DNA of 64,000 nt from Methylococcaceae bacterium UBA975 (GTDB taxonomy: Bacteria; Pseudomonadota; Gammaproteobacteria; Methylococcales; Cycloclasticaceae): contig DBBV01000018.1 in assembly GCA_002292375.1 (NCBI GenBank), positions 1 through 64,000 of the forward strand, read 5' to 3'. The translations under genes were made by a program, and so were the position numbers. This document shows, piece by piece, positions 15,836 to 24,862 of the stretch (the stretch's first letter is position 1; every line of letters starts with the position of its first letter). Below the pieces are notes generated by a model that saw only the letters and a program-made list of their open reading frames with translations, had not been told where the DNA came from and made no database searches.

Positions 15836-17347
15836 ATGAGCGAACAAAAAAACAATCAACCCATGCCAGACGAAAATAAATTAATTGCCGTTCGTCGTGA
15901 CAAATTAGCAGAAATTAAACAACAAGGGAATGCTTACCCGAATGACTTTAGGCGTGACCATTATGCGCAAGTTCTGCATGATGACTATGACCAATTTGAC
16001 AAGGAAACGCTGGATGAAAAAGCCGTTTCGGTCAAGATTGCAGGCCGTTTGATGGGTAAACGTGTGATGGGCAAAGCCAGTTTTGCTCATGTACAAGACA
16101 TGACAGGGCGGGCGCAATTGTTTGTTCAACGCGACACCTTGCCTGAAGGGCACTACCAAGCGTTTAAAGGCTGGGATATTGGCGATATTATTGCTGTTGA
16201 AGGGGTGTTATTTAAAACTAAAACAAACGAGCTATCCATTCGAGTCAGTATGATTCGTCTGTTGACAAAATCATTGCAGCCTTTACCGGAAAAGTTTCAT
16301 GGCCTAACCGACCAAGAACAACGTTACCGTCAGCGGTATGTCGATTTAATCATGAACGAAGAATCGCGTAATATTTTTAAAACGCGGAGCAAAGTGATTA
16401 ACTTCATCCGTGACTACCTGGTTAACAGTGATTTTATGGAAGTAGAAACGCCGATGATGCATGTGATACCCGGTGGTGCTGCTGCAAAACCGTTTGCTAC
16501 CCATCACAATGCCTTGGATATGGAATTGTTTTTACGTATTGCCCCAGAGCTGTATTTAAAGCGCCTAGTTGTCGGTGGTTTTGAGCGGGTGTTTGAAATT
16601 AACCGCAGTTTTAGAAATGAAGGCTTATCAACTCGGCATAACCCAGAGTTTACCATGCTCGAGTTTTATCAGGCTTACGCTGATTACACGGACTTAATGG
16701 ACTTAACCGAGGATATGTTGCGTCGTTTGGCGATGCATGTACTAGGAAGCTCTACGGTACATTATCAAGGTGAGGACTACGACTTAGGTGACCCGTTTAG
16801 GCGTATGACAGTCATTGAGTCAATACTGCACTATAACAATGATATCAACAGCGATGATTTGGCGACAGCTGAAGCGGCAAAAACCCTTTGTCAGCGCTTA
16901 AAGATACCCGTTGAAGACAGCTATGGTTTGGGTAAAATTCAAATTGAAATTTTTGAAAAAACAGTAGAAGAAAAGTTGCACCAGCCTACCTTTATTACGG
17001 AGTACCCGACGGAAGTATCACCGTTAGCACGACGCAATGATGACAATCCTTTTGTGACCGATCGCTTTGAATTTTTTGTCGGTGGTCGTGAAGTGGCGAA
17101 TGGCTTCTCTGAACTTAATGATTCTGAAGATCAAGCGGAGCGCTTTAAACAACAAGTAGAAGGTAAAGAAGCCGGTGATGAAGAGGCCATGCATTACGAT
17201 GCGGATTACATTCGGGCACTTGAAATCGGCCTTCCGCCGACCGCAGGCGAAGGTATCGGTATTGATCGCTTGGTTATGTTCCTAACAAATTCATCGACTA
17301 TACGCGATGTTATCTTGTTTCCGCATATGCGCTCAGAGCACAGTTAA
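15836..17347 (+). CDS. lysS: Lysyl-tRNA synthetase, class II
   Basis: Charges tRNA-Lys; 503 residues, as E. coli LysS (505). An N-terminal OB-fold anticodon-binding domain (about 60-150, with GRLMGKRVMGKASFAHVQD) precedes the class II catalytic core. Motif 2 is FRNEGLSTRHNPEF. Motif 3 is GEGIGIDRLVMFLTN near the C-terminus. It is coupled to prfB (3-base gap), the same pairing as in E. coli. A 12-base palindrome (17351-17362) just after the stop may help end transcription of this and the convergent gene, but lacks a T-run. Confidence 0.97.
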   Translation: MSEQKNNQPMPDENKLIAVRRDKLAEIKQQGNAYPNDFRRDHYAQVLHDDYDQFDKETLDEKAVSVKIAGRLMGKRVMGKASFAHVQDMTGRAQLFVQRDTLPEGHYQAFKGWDIGDIIAVEGVLFKTKTNELSIRVSMIRLLTKSLQPLPEKFHGLTDQEQRYRQRYVDLIMNEESRNIFKTRSKVINFIRDYLVNSDFMEVETPMMHVIPGGAAAKPFATHHNALDMELFLRIAPELYLKRLVVGGFERVFEINRSFRNEGLSTRHNPEFTMLEFYQAYADYTDLMDLTEDMLRRLAMHVLGSSTVHYQGEDYDLGDPFRRMTVIESILHYNNDINSDDLATAEAAKTLCQRLKIPVEDSYGLGKIQIEIFEKTVEEKLHQPTFITEYPTEVSPLARRNDDNPFVTDRFEFFVGGREVANGFSELNDSEDQAERFKQQVEGKEAGDEEAMHYDADYIRALEIGLPPTAGEGIGIDRLVMFLTNSSTIRDVILFPHMRSEHS

Positions 17348-17354
17348 AAAACGC

Positions 17355-17951
17355 TTAAGCGTGCACGGGTGCTAGGCCTAAACTCCATAGAATAACCGTG
17401 GCGGCCAATATGCCCACCACTGTAACTAATGCGATGGTAAGAATTGCGCTGGCGAATAAAAAGCCTTTTTCTTGGTTAATTTCCATCACGATGGGGATCC
17501 CTGTGTACAACAAGTAAACACTGTAGCTGAGACCGCATAGGCCGGTAATAAAAATAAGCCAAGGCACGGGGATGATCGCAAAAGCACCAGACAGGAATAC
17601 CGGTGTGGTAATGGCGGTAGCCAGAGAGATACAGGTAGACAGTTTTTTGCTGGTGCCATAGGTGTCAGCCATCCAGTAAATGGCTTTACCTAAAATGGCA
17701 ATCGCGCATAACGATGCTAGGTACAAACCAATGGCTAAGGGAATGCTGCTTAGGTAGGTGAACCTAAAGCTTCTTTCGGCGATCTCCCAACCAACAACAG
17801 TAGCACCAATGAAGGCAGAAATAGCAGGAATGGCCGCTAAGATAAGGACATGTTGTATATAACAATCGGCGACACTGCATTGCTCGTCACGAATTTTTTG
17901 CCATTCGGATGATGGGCTTGAAAGTAATCCTTTAAGATGACTGAGTATCAT
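17355..17951 (-). CDS. Yip1-family inner-membrane protein
   Basis: 198 residues. A short cytosolic N-terminus carries the bacterial Yip1/DUF1282 hallmark (LLSSPSSEWQKIRDE, then about five hydrophobic segments at roughly 33-55, 70-95, 108-130, 133-155 and 165-190). The family is widespread in proteobacteria without a firmly known role. It converges with lysS with only 7 bases between. The 225 bases upstream (17952-18176) are shared with the divergent ctaG-like gene. Confidence 0.8.
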   Translation of the reverse strand: MILSHLKGLLSSPSSEWQKIRDEQCSVADCYIQHVLILAAIPAISAFIGATVVGWEIAERSFRFTYLSSIPLAIGLYLASLCAIAILGKAIYWMADTYGTSKKLSTCISLATAITTPVFLSGAFAIIPVPWLIFITGLCGLSYSVYLLYTGIPIVMEINQEKGFLFASAILTIALVTVVGILAATVILWSLGLAPVHA

Positions 17952-18126
17952 GAGAAGACGTCCTTATTCATTAATGATGGGTAGCAATAATATAAGCATG
18001 ATTGATGCTTATACATTATTTTTTAAATTAATTTGTCGCGTGTTTATGATCTAAATCAGATAATTATTCCAAAGCAACTGCTCTGGCGTATCCATTGATG
18101 CAACGGTAAGCTTTAGCAACCAGATG

Positions 18127-18145
18127 ACAAAGGCTTTGTTATAAT
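18127..18145 (+). promoter_or_regulatory. Promoter -10 box with adjacent palindrome before the ctaG-like gene
   Basis: A perfect TATAAT (18140-18145) is directly preceded by the palindrome ACAAAG-G-CTTTGT (18127-18139), which lies where a repressor or activator could contact the promoter. No good -35 is seen at standard spacing, so activator dependence is possible. The gene starts 31 bases downstream. Confidence 0.4.
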
Positions 18146-18176
18146 ACCCCTTTTCTTAAGTATGCTTTAGTATTCG

Positions 18177-19007
18177 GTGTCTGCCTTAACGTATTTACTG
18201 CCTTGGGAGTTTTCTCCCGTGTTGTTGTTATCAGTGTTAATCATTGGCGGCTTGTATACGCGCGCGGTTTTCTTAAAGGTCAATAAAGAAAGAACGGCTA
18301 AATTTTATTGGCAAGTACTTAGCTTTTACCTTGGCCTGTTATCTATTTATATTGTGTCGCATACCTATGTGGACTATCTCTCACAATATATGTTTTGGGT
18401 GCATCGTTTCCAACACCTTGTTTTACATCACCTAGGGCCGTTGCTGTTAGTCCTAGGCGGTATTCAGTGGGTGAGGCAGGGCGTACCATCGCGGTTTCCC
18501 GGTTGGCATTGTGTACCCGTGTTTATTCGACTGCCGAGTGAACTGTGCTACCGATTCATTCAGCACCCAGTCATCGCGCCGGTGGTGTTTGTCGGTTTGA
18601 TTTATATGTGGTTGATCCCCGAAATCCATTTTGCTGCGATGTTGAGTAAAAAATTGTACTGGCTTATGAACTGGTCAATGTTGATTGACGGTTTCTTGTT
18701 TTGGTGGCTAGTACTTGGGCCTGAATGGCAAGGTGAACAAAAAGGCTTTAAAACGCGATTATTAATGATGGTTGTGGTGGTGGTGCCGCAGCAATTATTG
18801 GGTGCTTATTTAACCCTAAGTCGCAACGTGTTATACGATGTCTACGACGTGTGTGGCCGCGCTTGGCCCATTAGCCCATTATCTGATCAAATTTATGGGG
18901 GTGTTATTACATGGATCCCTGCGAGTATGATGAGTGTATTGGGCTTGGTATTGGTGCTCCGGCGCCGACTTATTTATCTAAAGAGAGCAGAGCATGAACT
19001 ATCCTAA
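18177..19007 (+). CDS. CtaG/caa3-type cytochrome oxidase assembly membrane protein
   Basis: 276 residues with about seven hydrophobic segments. Conserved features of the CtaG_caa3 family include FWVHRFQHLVLHHLGPLLLV (about 73-92, several His), LMNWSMLIDGFLFWWLVLGP and PQQLLGAYL. Members act in assembly of the copper centres of cytochrome c oxidase. This is not the Cox11-type CtaG. The start is GTG 18177 with a weak ribosome site. The last 14 bases overlap the sco gene, consistent with a shared copper-delivery role. Confidence 0.82.
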   Translation: MSALTYLLPWEFSPVLLLSVLIIGGLYTRAVFLKVNKERTAKFYWQVLSFYLGLLSIYIVSHTYVDYLSQYMFWVHRFQHLVLHHLGPLLLVLGGIQWVRQGVPSRFPGWHCVPVFIRLPSELCYRFIQHPVIAPVVFVGLIYMWLIPEIHFAAMLSKKLYWLMNWSMLIDGFLFWWLVLGPEWQGEQKGFKTRLLMMVVVVVPQQLLGAYLTLSRNVLYDVYDVCGRAWPISPLSDQIYGGVITWIPASMMSVLGLVLVLRRRLIYLKRAEHELS

Positions 19008-19581
19008 ACTTATATTGATCGGCGTATTTTTGTTTCTAATTAGCGCTTGTAGCAACGATGAGCCAACGCGGCTAACCAATATTAAGGGTTTAATTCCAGA
19101 CTTAGCTTTTGAATTAACCGATGAAAATAACGCTGCAGTCACTGAAAAAAACTATTCAGGTTATACCACCGCGGTTTTTTTCGGTTTTACCTCTTGCCCT
19201 GAAGTGTGCCCAACAACGATGCACCAATGGGCTGCAATCTTAAAAAAGCTGGGTGATTCTGCCGCTTTGGTTAAAGTGTTATTTATCTCTGTCGACCCAG
19301 AGCGTGATACGACCGATAAACTAAAAAAATACACGGCGTTGTTTGGTCCGGCTTTTATTGGTTTACGCGGCGAAGATGCTGTAATTAAGGCTATGACGAA
19401 GCGTTACCGGGTAACCTTTGGTTATGGCGATAAAGATACCCAAGGTGATTACGAGGTGTCTCATAGCAGCGCCGTTTTTGTTTTTGATCAATACGGTAAG
19501 GCGCGCTTGTTGTCTACGCAGTCGTCTGCGCCTGACGACCTATTGCATGATCTGAAAAACTTGCTCGCATCAAGTCGTTAA
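18994..19581 (+). CDS. sco: SCO1/SenC copper chaperone, lipoprotein
   Basis: 195 residues. The signal peptide ends in a lipobox (FLISAC, C19), so the protein is anchored on the periplasmic face of a membrane. The thioredoxin-like domain has the copper ligands in FGFTSCPEVCPTTM (CxxxC) and the distal His in YEVSHSSAVFVFD. It delivers Cu to the CuA site of cytochrome oxidase or works as a thiol-disulfide reductase. Its start overlaps the upstream ctaG-like gene. Confidence 0.93.
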   Translation: MNYPKLILIGVFLFLISACSNDEPTRLTNIKGLIPDLAFELTDENNAAVTEKNYSGYTTAVFFGFTSCPEVCPTTMHQWAAILKKLGDSAALVKVLFISVDPERDTTDKLKKYTALFGPAFIGLRGEDAVIKAMTKRYRVTFGYGDKDTQGDYEVSHSSAVFVFDQYGKARLLSTQSSAPDDLLHDLKNLLASSR

Positions 19582-19596
19582 CAAACAAGCGCGGAC

Positions 19597-20475
19597 TTAG
19601 TCTAAAGTTAATAAGTACTCGGGGAGCTTGACTTCAAATTGGTCGGTAGCGCGAATCGTTAGTGTAGTCAGTTGGATGGCACTTGTTTTTAATACCGCCA
19701 ACCCCGTGAAGACTTTTTCACTGCTGATACAATTGAGGATATAGCCAATACTGTTGGTGTCGTTTTCGCTAAATACCTCGTCACCGGGGTTAAATTCAGT
19801 TGTGCTATTAAAGATCACCAGGCGCCTTTTTACCGTCCCTTTATAATGTAATCGAGCGACTATTTCTTGTCCTGTGTAGCAGCCTTTTTTAAAACTAATG
19901 CCGTTGAGTAAATCTAAGTTAAGCATTTGTGGAACGAATAATTCGCTCGTGTTGGTGTCTATCTCGGGTATTCCTGCATTAACCAGCAGCCTTTGCCAGT
20001 TAGGGTGTGCTGATTCTAGCGAGGTTTCTAGGTCATTGATAAAAGAAGGGCGCTCCGATGCGTAGAGCAACAGACTGAGCTTAGGGTTTTCTGAGATAGG
20101 AATGGTGGCAAACGGTGTGGCCGCTTGAGATTGAAGCACTTCCAAAGGGCCTGTTGCGCCAATAACTAGGTACTGATCAGAGACGTCGCTTATTTTAACG
20201 TTAGAGCGAAAGACAAACATACGTAAACGTTTTATGATTATCGCAGCCATGTCCTTGGTGACTAACATGTAAAACACCTGCTCAACTTTAAGTAAATAAA
20301 ACAGGCTAATGGCGCGCCCTTTTGGGTTACATAGTGCGCCAAAAGCGCTGTCGCCAGAATTAAGGGCCAGTGCATCACAGGTTATTTGGCCCTGTAAAAA
20401 AGACCCTGCATCCCCTCCGCTAAAACAAATCACATGCATGGAATTCGTGAGTGGGTAAAATACAGGAGAATTCAT
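19597..20475 (-). CDS. ygfZ: Folate-binding Fe-S maintenance protein YgfZ
   Basis: 292 residues, GcvT-like fold. The diagnostic motif KGCYTGQEIVARLHYKGTVKRR lies in the C-terminal half, with the essential Cys in KGCYTGQE. YgfZ supports a subset of Fe-S enzymes, including tRNA-thiolating MiaB and some dehydrogenases, using tetrahydrofolate. It lies divergently from the SDH cluster, where gammaproteobacteria often keep it near sdhE/ygfX. Confidence 0.92.
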   Translation of the reverse strand: MNSPVFYPLTNSMHVICFSGGDAGSFLQGQITCDALALNSGDSAFGALCNPKGRAISLFYLLKVEQVFYMLVTKDMAAIIIKRLRMFVFRSNVKISDVSDQYLVIGATGPLEVLQSQAATPFATIPISENPKLSLLLYASERPSFINDLETSLESAHPNWQRLLVNAGIPEIDTNTSELFVPQMLNLDLLNGISFKKGCYTGQEIVARLHYKGTVKRRLVIFNSTTEFNPGDEVFSENDTNSIGYILNCISSEKVFTGLAVLKTSAIQLTTLTIRATDQFEVKLPEYLLTLD

Positions 20476-20612
20476 AGGTGCCTACTTTAAAAATAAAAGA
20501 AGCATTATATCGTTAAAACCTGTTTTGTTGCGGTACAAAAAAATGCAGGATAGCCTTGAATATAAAAGGCTGATGTTTTAACCTTGTCGGCTTCTATACA
20601 GGGTTAAGATCA

Positions 20613-20777
20613 ATGAAGAAGAAATCCTCGCCAGAGGCAAAAGCCTTACAGAAGGACCCACAAAAAACAAACCGTCAAATAAAGACCGACATGGCTAAAG
20701 AAGTCAATGGTCGATCAGGCCCTGAGCCCACTCGTTACGGGGATTGGGAAAAAAATGGCAGATGCATCGATTTTTAA
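20613..20777 (+). CDS. SDHAF4/DUF1674 succinate dehydrogenase assembly factor
   Basis: A 54-codon gene starting MKKKSSPEAK and ending with the DUF1674 signature GRSGPEPTRYGDWEKNGR followed by CIDF at the very C-terminus. This tail is what mitochondrial SDHAF4 and its alphaproteobacterial relatives share; it binds flavinylated SdhA and protects it until SdhB joins. The position 45 bases before sdhC strongly supports the assignment. GGGTTAAG upstream is a modest ribosome site. It is easily missed because of its size. Confidence 0.88.
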   Translation: MKKKSSPEAKALQKDPQKTNRQIKTDMAKEVNGRSGPEPTRYGDWEKNGRCIDF

Positions 20778-20822
20778 CACCCGTCAATCACATTATTTTT
20801 ATACCATCACGAGGTTTATTTT

Positions 20823-21218
20823 ATGAGTAGCAATAACCGACCACTGTCTCCGCACCTAGATGTTTATAGGTTGCCATTATCAGCATTGCTGTCCATTGTG
20901 CACCGTGGTACGGGCGCTTTTCTCTCAATTGGCTCCGTAGTGCTCGTCTGGTGGTTGATGGCATTGGCTGGAGGTGAAGCATCATTTACCTCGGCACAGT
21001 CTTTCCTCGGCAGTTTTTTTGGGCGATTGATTTTATTAGGCTGGTCGTTTGCCCTGTTCTTTCATTTGGCTAATGGTATTAGGCATTTGGTGTGGGACGC
21101 AGGCTATGGCTTTGAAAAAGAAGCCGTCGAGAAATCCTCTTTAGTCGTGATAGCGGCAGCCGTTATTTTAACGCTGGCCGTTTGGCTGGCTGCTTTTATA
21201 TTCGCGGCGGGAGCATAA
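20823..21218 (+). CDS. sdhC: Succinate dehydrogenase cytochrome b556 subunit
   Basis: 131 residues, three transmembrane helices. N-terminal SPHLDVYRLPLSALLSIVHR is the family signature, including Ser and Arg residues near the quinone site. FHLANGIRHLVWDAG carries the heme-ligand His region. With SdhD it anchors the complex and holds heme b and ubiquinone. ATG follows an ATCACGAGG ribosome site. First membrane gene of the sdhCDAB operon. Confidence 0.95.
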   Translation: MSSNNRPLSPHLDVYRLPLSALLSIVHRGTGAFLSIGSVVLVWWLMALAGGEASFTSAQSFLGSFFGRLILLGWSFALFFHLANGIRHLVWDAGYGFEKEAVEKSSLVVIAAAVILTLAVWLAAFIFAAGA

Positions 21219-21219
21219 G

Positions 21220-21600
21220 ATGAGCTTAAGATCACCATTAGGTACTGCTAAAGGCTTAGGCTCCGCTAAAGATGGTTTACACCATTGGTGGGCGCAACGC
21301 GTCACTGCGGTAGCCCTTATTCCATTAACAGTTCTATTTGCATTTCAAGTAGCGTTGTTAAGTATGTCAGATTATAAAACGGTCATCGATTGCATCGGAT
21401 CACCGTGGTCATCGGCTTTAATTATTTCGCTGATAGTCGCTGCTTTTTACCATGCAGCACTCGGCATGCAAGTTATTTATGAGGATTACATCAGTAATAA
21501 GGCGATTCGTATAGGCGCCATTATGACGACCAACCTCATGTTGTTTTTATTAGGCACGGCTGCGATTATTGCTGTGCTTCGTATCGCCCTTGGAGGCTAG
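21220..21600 (+). CDS. sdhD: Succinate dehydrogenase membrane anchor SdhD
   Basis: 126 residues, three hydrophobic segments (about 28-50, 63-84 and 100-122). The first cytosolic part, LGSAKDGLHHWWAQRVTAVA, has the HWWxQR pattern of proteobacterial SdhD. FYHAALGMQVIYEDYI contains the likely heme ligand and the quinone-contact Tyr/Asp. Starts one base after the sdhC stop. Confidence 0.93.
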   Translation: MSLRSPLGTAKGLGSAKDGLHHWWAQRVTAVALIPLTVLFAFQVALLSMSDYKTVIDCIGSPWSSALIISLIVAAFYHAALGMQVIYEDYISNKAIRIGAIMTTNLMLFLLGTAAIIAVLRIALGG

Positions 21601-21606
21601 AGTTTT

Positions 21607-23400
21607 ATGAGTATTAAAGATTATAAAATAACCGAACATAAATATGACGTGGTCGTGGTCGGCGCTGGCGGTGCTGGCTTACGCGCAACCTTTGGTATGG
21701 CACAAAAAGGCCTAAAAACGGCGTGCATTACTAAAGTATTTCCAACCCGCAGTCATACTGTAGCGGCCCAAGGTGGCATTAGTGCTGCACTCGGCAATAT
21801 GGGTGAAGACGATTGGCGTTGGCATATGTACGACACTGTTAAAGGCTCAGATTGGTTAGGTGATCAAGACGCGATTGAATACATGTGCCGCGAAGCGATT
21901 CCGGCGATTGTGGAGTTAGAACATTACGGTGTACCGTTCTCACGCACCGAAGACGGTAAAATTTACCAACGGCCTTTTGGTGGCATGACCACCAATTACG
22001 GCGAAGGTACCGCGCAACGGACCTGTGCAGCGGCAGATAGAACAGGTCACGCGATCCTTCATACCTTGTACCAACAATCGTTAAAGCACGACGCAGAATT
22101 TTTTATTGAATACTTTGCATTAGATTTAATCATGGATGACGACGGTGTTTGTCGTGGTGTGCTAGCACTTAAAATGGATGACGGCACACTGCATTTATTC
22201 CGTTCGCATATGGCAGTTATGGCCACAGGTGGTTACGGGCGTTCATTTTTCTCTTGTACCTCAGCACACACCTGTACCGGTGATGGTAATGCAATGGCCT
22301 TGCGTGCTGGCTTACCCTTACAAGACATGGAGTTTGTGCAATTTCACCCAACTGGCATCTATGGTTCAGGCTGTTTAATTACCGAGGGTGTACGCGGCGA
22401 AGGGGGGTATCTTACAAACTCCAAAGGCGAACGCTTTATGGAACGTTACGCACCGAATGCTAAAGATTTGGCTTCGCGCGATGTGGTCAGTCGCTCAATG
22501 ACGATTGAAATTAACGAAGGCCGTGGGGTTGGCCCTGACGGTGATCATATTCACCTTCACCTGGAACATTTAGGCCCTGAGGTTATTAATGAGCGGTTAC
22601 CCGGCATTGCTGAAAGCGCTAAAATTTTTGCTGGTGTTGATGTCAGCAAAGAACCGATTCCCGTGTTACCGACTGTTCATTATAATATGGGCGGTATTCC
22701 AACCAACTATAAAGGCGAAGTGGTCACGCTTAAAGACGGCGACCCAGACTCAATCGTTCCTGGTTTGATGGCCATCGGCGAAGCCGCTTGTGTATCAGTG
22801 CACGGGGCTAATAGATTGGGCTCAAACTCTTTGCTAGATCTTGTGGTGTTTGGTCGTTCAGCTGCGATTAGAGCCGCTGAAGTGGTTAAACCAGATACCA
22901 ATCACCCAACACTTGCAGCTGATGCATGTGATAAAGCGCTCACCCGTTTAGATCATTTCCGTAACGCCAACGGCTCAAGAAAAACCGCGGATATCCGCTT
23001 GGATATGCAAAAAACCATGCAAATGCACGCTGCGGTATTTAGAACGGGTGAATCGATGCAAACCGGTGTTGATAAGTTAAAAGCAGTTCAGGAGTCGTTC
23101 AAAGACGTGTCAGTTTCAGATCGCTCGATGATTTGGAATACGGACCTGATCGAAACCCTCGAACTGGATAATTTGCTATCACAAGCGGCGGTGACGATCA
23201 GCGGAGCTTTAAACAGAGAAGAAAGCCGTGGTGGACACGCGCGTGAGGATTTCCCTGATAGGGATGATGATAACTGGCATAAACACTCGATTATGTGGTT
23301 CGACGAAAACAATACGATTGATATTAAATACCGCCCCGTACATATGTATACATTGTCGGATGATGTGGAAGTGGTGCCGCCTAAAAAGCGTGTCTATTAA
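21607..23400 (+). CDS. sdhA: Succinate dehydrogenase flavoprotein subunit
   Basis: 597 residues; oxidises succinate to fumarate in complex II at the inner face of the membrane. The FAD-binding motif is GAGGAGLRA at 19-27. The covalent FAD attachment His is H50 in RSHTVAAQGG. The active-site region includes QFHPTGIYGSGCLITEG and the C-terminal REESRGGHAREDFPDRDD. Two assembly factors for this subunit are encoded around it: the SDHAF4-like gene upstream and sdhE downstream. Confidence 0.98.
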   Translation: MSIKDYKITEHKYDVVVVGAGGAGLRATFGMAQKGLKTACITKVFPTRSHTVAAQGGISAALGNMGEDDWRWHMYDTVKGSDWLGDQDAIEYMCREAIPAIVELEHYGVPFSRTEDGKIYQRPFGGMTTNYGEGTAQRTCAAADRTGHAILHTLYQQSLKHDAEFFIEYFALDLIMDDDGVCRGVLALKMDDGTLHLFRSHMAVMATGGYGRSFFSCTSAHTCTGDGNAMALRAGLPLQDMEFVQFHPTGIYGSGCLITEGVRGEGGYLTNSKGERFMERYAPNAKDLASRDVVSRSMTIEINEGRGVGPDGDHIHLHLEHLGPEVINERLPGIAESAKIFAGVDVSKEPIPVLPTVHYNMGGIPTNYKGEVVTLKDGDPDSIVPGLMAIGEAACVSVHGANRLGSNSLLDLVVFGRSAAIRAAEVVKPDTNHPTLAADACDKALTRLDHFRNANGSRKTADIRLDMQKTMQMHAAVFRTGESMQTGVDKLKAVQESFKDVSVSDRSMIWNTDLIETLELDNLLSQAAVTISGALNREESRGGHAREDFPDRDDDNWHKHSIMWFDENNTIDIKYRPVHMYTLSDDVEVVPPKKRVY

Positions 23401-23419
23401 GTTTAACGAGGATTAAGAA

Positions 23420-24205
23420 ATGGCTGAATTTACACTTCCAAAAAACTCTGTTGTCCAAGAAGGAAAAACCTACCCAGCGCCCGAGGGTGCAACGAACGTA
23501 CAAGAGGTTCATGTTTATCGTTGGGACCCCGACAGTGGTGAAAACCCGCGTTTAGACAAATACACCCTTGATTTAGATACCTGTGGTCCAATGGTGTTGG
23601 ATGCTATTATCAAAATCAAAAATGAAATAGACCCGACCTTAACCTTCAGACGTTCCTGTCGTGAAGGGATTTGTGGCTCTTGCTCGATGAACATCAATGG
23701 TCGTAACACCTTGGCGTGCACTAAAGATATTTCGGATATTGATGGGCCGATTAAAATTTATCCTTTACCGCATATGCCGGTGGTTAAGGATATTGTGCCT
23801 GATTTGACGCACTTTTATGCGCAATATGCGTCAATCAAGCCTTGGATTCAATCGACGACACCACCGCCACCCGATAAAGAGCGCCTTCAATCTAAAGAAG
23901 ATCGCGCCAAACTAGATGGTTTATATGAATGTATCTTGTGCGCGTGCTGCTCAACCTCATGCCCCAGTTATTGGTGGAATGGTGACCGTTACTTAGGCCC
24001 TGCTATTTTATTACAGGCTTACCGGTGGTTAGCAGACTCGCGCGATGAGAATGCGGGCGAACGTTTAGATGAGTTAGAAGACCCATTTAAACTGTACCGC
24101 TGTCATACCATCATGAATTGTACCGAAACTTGCCCTAAAGGCTTGAATCCTGCTAAAGCTATCGCGGAAATTAAAAAGCTGTTGGTTGAGCGTAAGATCG
24201 CCTAA
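23420..24205 (+). CDS. sdhB: Succinate dehydrogenase iron-sulfur subunit
   Basis: 261 residues. The plant-type [2Fe-2S] ligands are C80, C85, C88 and C100 (SCREGICGSC ... LAC). The C-terminal half binds [4Fe-4S] and [3Fe-4S] clusters through CILCACCSTSCP and CHTIMNCTETCPKG. It transfers electrons from FAD to ubiquinone. The stop codon overlaps the sdhE ATG by one base, so translation is coupled. Confidence 0.97.
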   Translation: MAEFTLPKNSVVQEGKTYPAPEGATNVQEVHVYRWDPDSGENPRLDKYTLDLDTCGPMVLDAIIKIKNEIDPTLTFRRSCREGICGSCSMNINGRNTLACTKDISDIDGPIKIYPLPHMPVVKDIVPDLTHFYAQYASIKPWIQSTTPPPPDKERLQSKEDRAKLDGLYECILCACCSTSCPSYWWNGDRYLGPAILLQAYRWLADSRDENAGERLDELEDPFKLYRCHTIMNCTETCPKGLNPAKAIAEIKKLLVERKIA

Positions 24206-24441
24206 TGTCTGAAAAATCTAAGCTCCTTTGGCGTTGCCGACGTGGCGTTAAGGAGCTTGATGTTTTATTTACCCGCTTTCTTGAATCTTCCTACGACAAT
24301 TTGGCAGATGAAGAAAAACAAGCGTTCAATCGCCTGCTCGAGATCGAAGACCCAGTTATATTAGGTTTTATGCTGTATGGCGACAAACCCGATGACCCTG
24401 CGGTGGCCTGTATCGTTGAAAAAATCCATTCCGGCATTTGA
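24205..24441 (+). CDS. sdhE: SDH assembly factor 2 (SdhE/CptB)
   Basis: 78 residues. The RGxxE motif is in CRRGVKELD (residues 11-19), which contacts SdhA and promotes covalent FAD attachment. The rest is a small helical bundle with the family phrase LLEIEDPVILGFMLYGDKP. Coupled to sdhB by overlap. The next frame (ygfX-like) overlaps its end, the same pair as ygfY-ygfX (cptB-cptA) in E. coli. Confidence 0.93.
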   Translation: MSEKSKLLWRCRRGVKELDVLFTRFLESSYDNLADEEKQAFNRLLEIEDPVILGFMLYGDKPDDPAVACIVEKIHSGI

Positions 24442-24862
24442 AATAAAGCTACAAAAATCAACTCGGCTGACTTTATTGCTGATGCTAGTGTTTGGCTTTG
24501 CTTTTCTTTCATGTTGGCTCAATGGCCTGACTAGCGAGGTAAAAACGGTGTTGTCCTTAGCGCTCTTTATATACCTATTACGAACATTTAGTACGATCAG
24601 ATGGCTAGACAGAGGTTGTAGCCGTATACGCTGTAACGCTGATGGCTACTGGCAGTTAATTGACGACAAGGGCGGTTCAATAAGGTGTTCGCTCTGTGCT
24701 ACAAGTGCCATCTTAGGCCCCTTTGTTTTTCTGCACTTTGTGAGTAAGAAAAAACGCTTAGCACGCGTTTTATTGCGTGATTCGATGAGCAGTGAAGATA
24801 ATCGGCGGTTACGTATGACGCTGACACTGTATGGCGAACAATTAATGGCTGTTAAGGGGTAA
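24416..24862 (+). CDS. ygfX: YgfX/CptA-like inner-membrane protein
   Basis: About 148 residues from a TTG at 24416; an ATG at 24377 in the same frame lies deep inside sdhE and seems less likely. Two closely spaced hydrophobic segments (roughly 16-33 and 38-55, LTLLLMLVFGFAFLSCWL and beyond) precede a small cytosolic domain with ADGYWQLIDDKGG. This is the YgfX layout. In E. coli, YgfX has been described as a toxin affecting FtsZ/MreB and as a partner of SdhE. The 3' end overlaps the convergent nadB by 11 bases. Confidence 0.75.
   Translation: MKKSIPAFEIKLQKSTRLTLLLMLVFGFAFLSCWLNGLTSEVKTVLSLALFIYLLRTFSTIRWLDRGCSRIRCNADGYWQLIDDKGGSIRCSLCATSAILGPFVFLHFVSKKKRLARVLLRDSMSSEDNRRLRMTLTLYGEQLMAVKG

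Noticed and set aside
17351..17362. 12-base palindrome between lysS and the Yip1 gene as a terminator
   Set aside because: Short stem overlapping a stop codon, no loop and no T-run; not enough to call.
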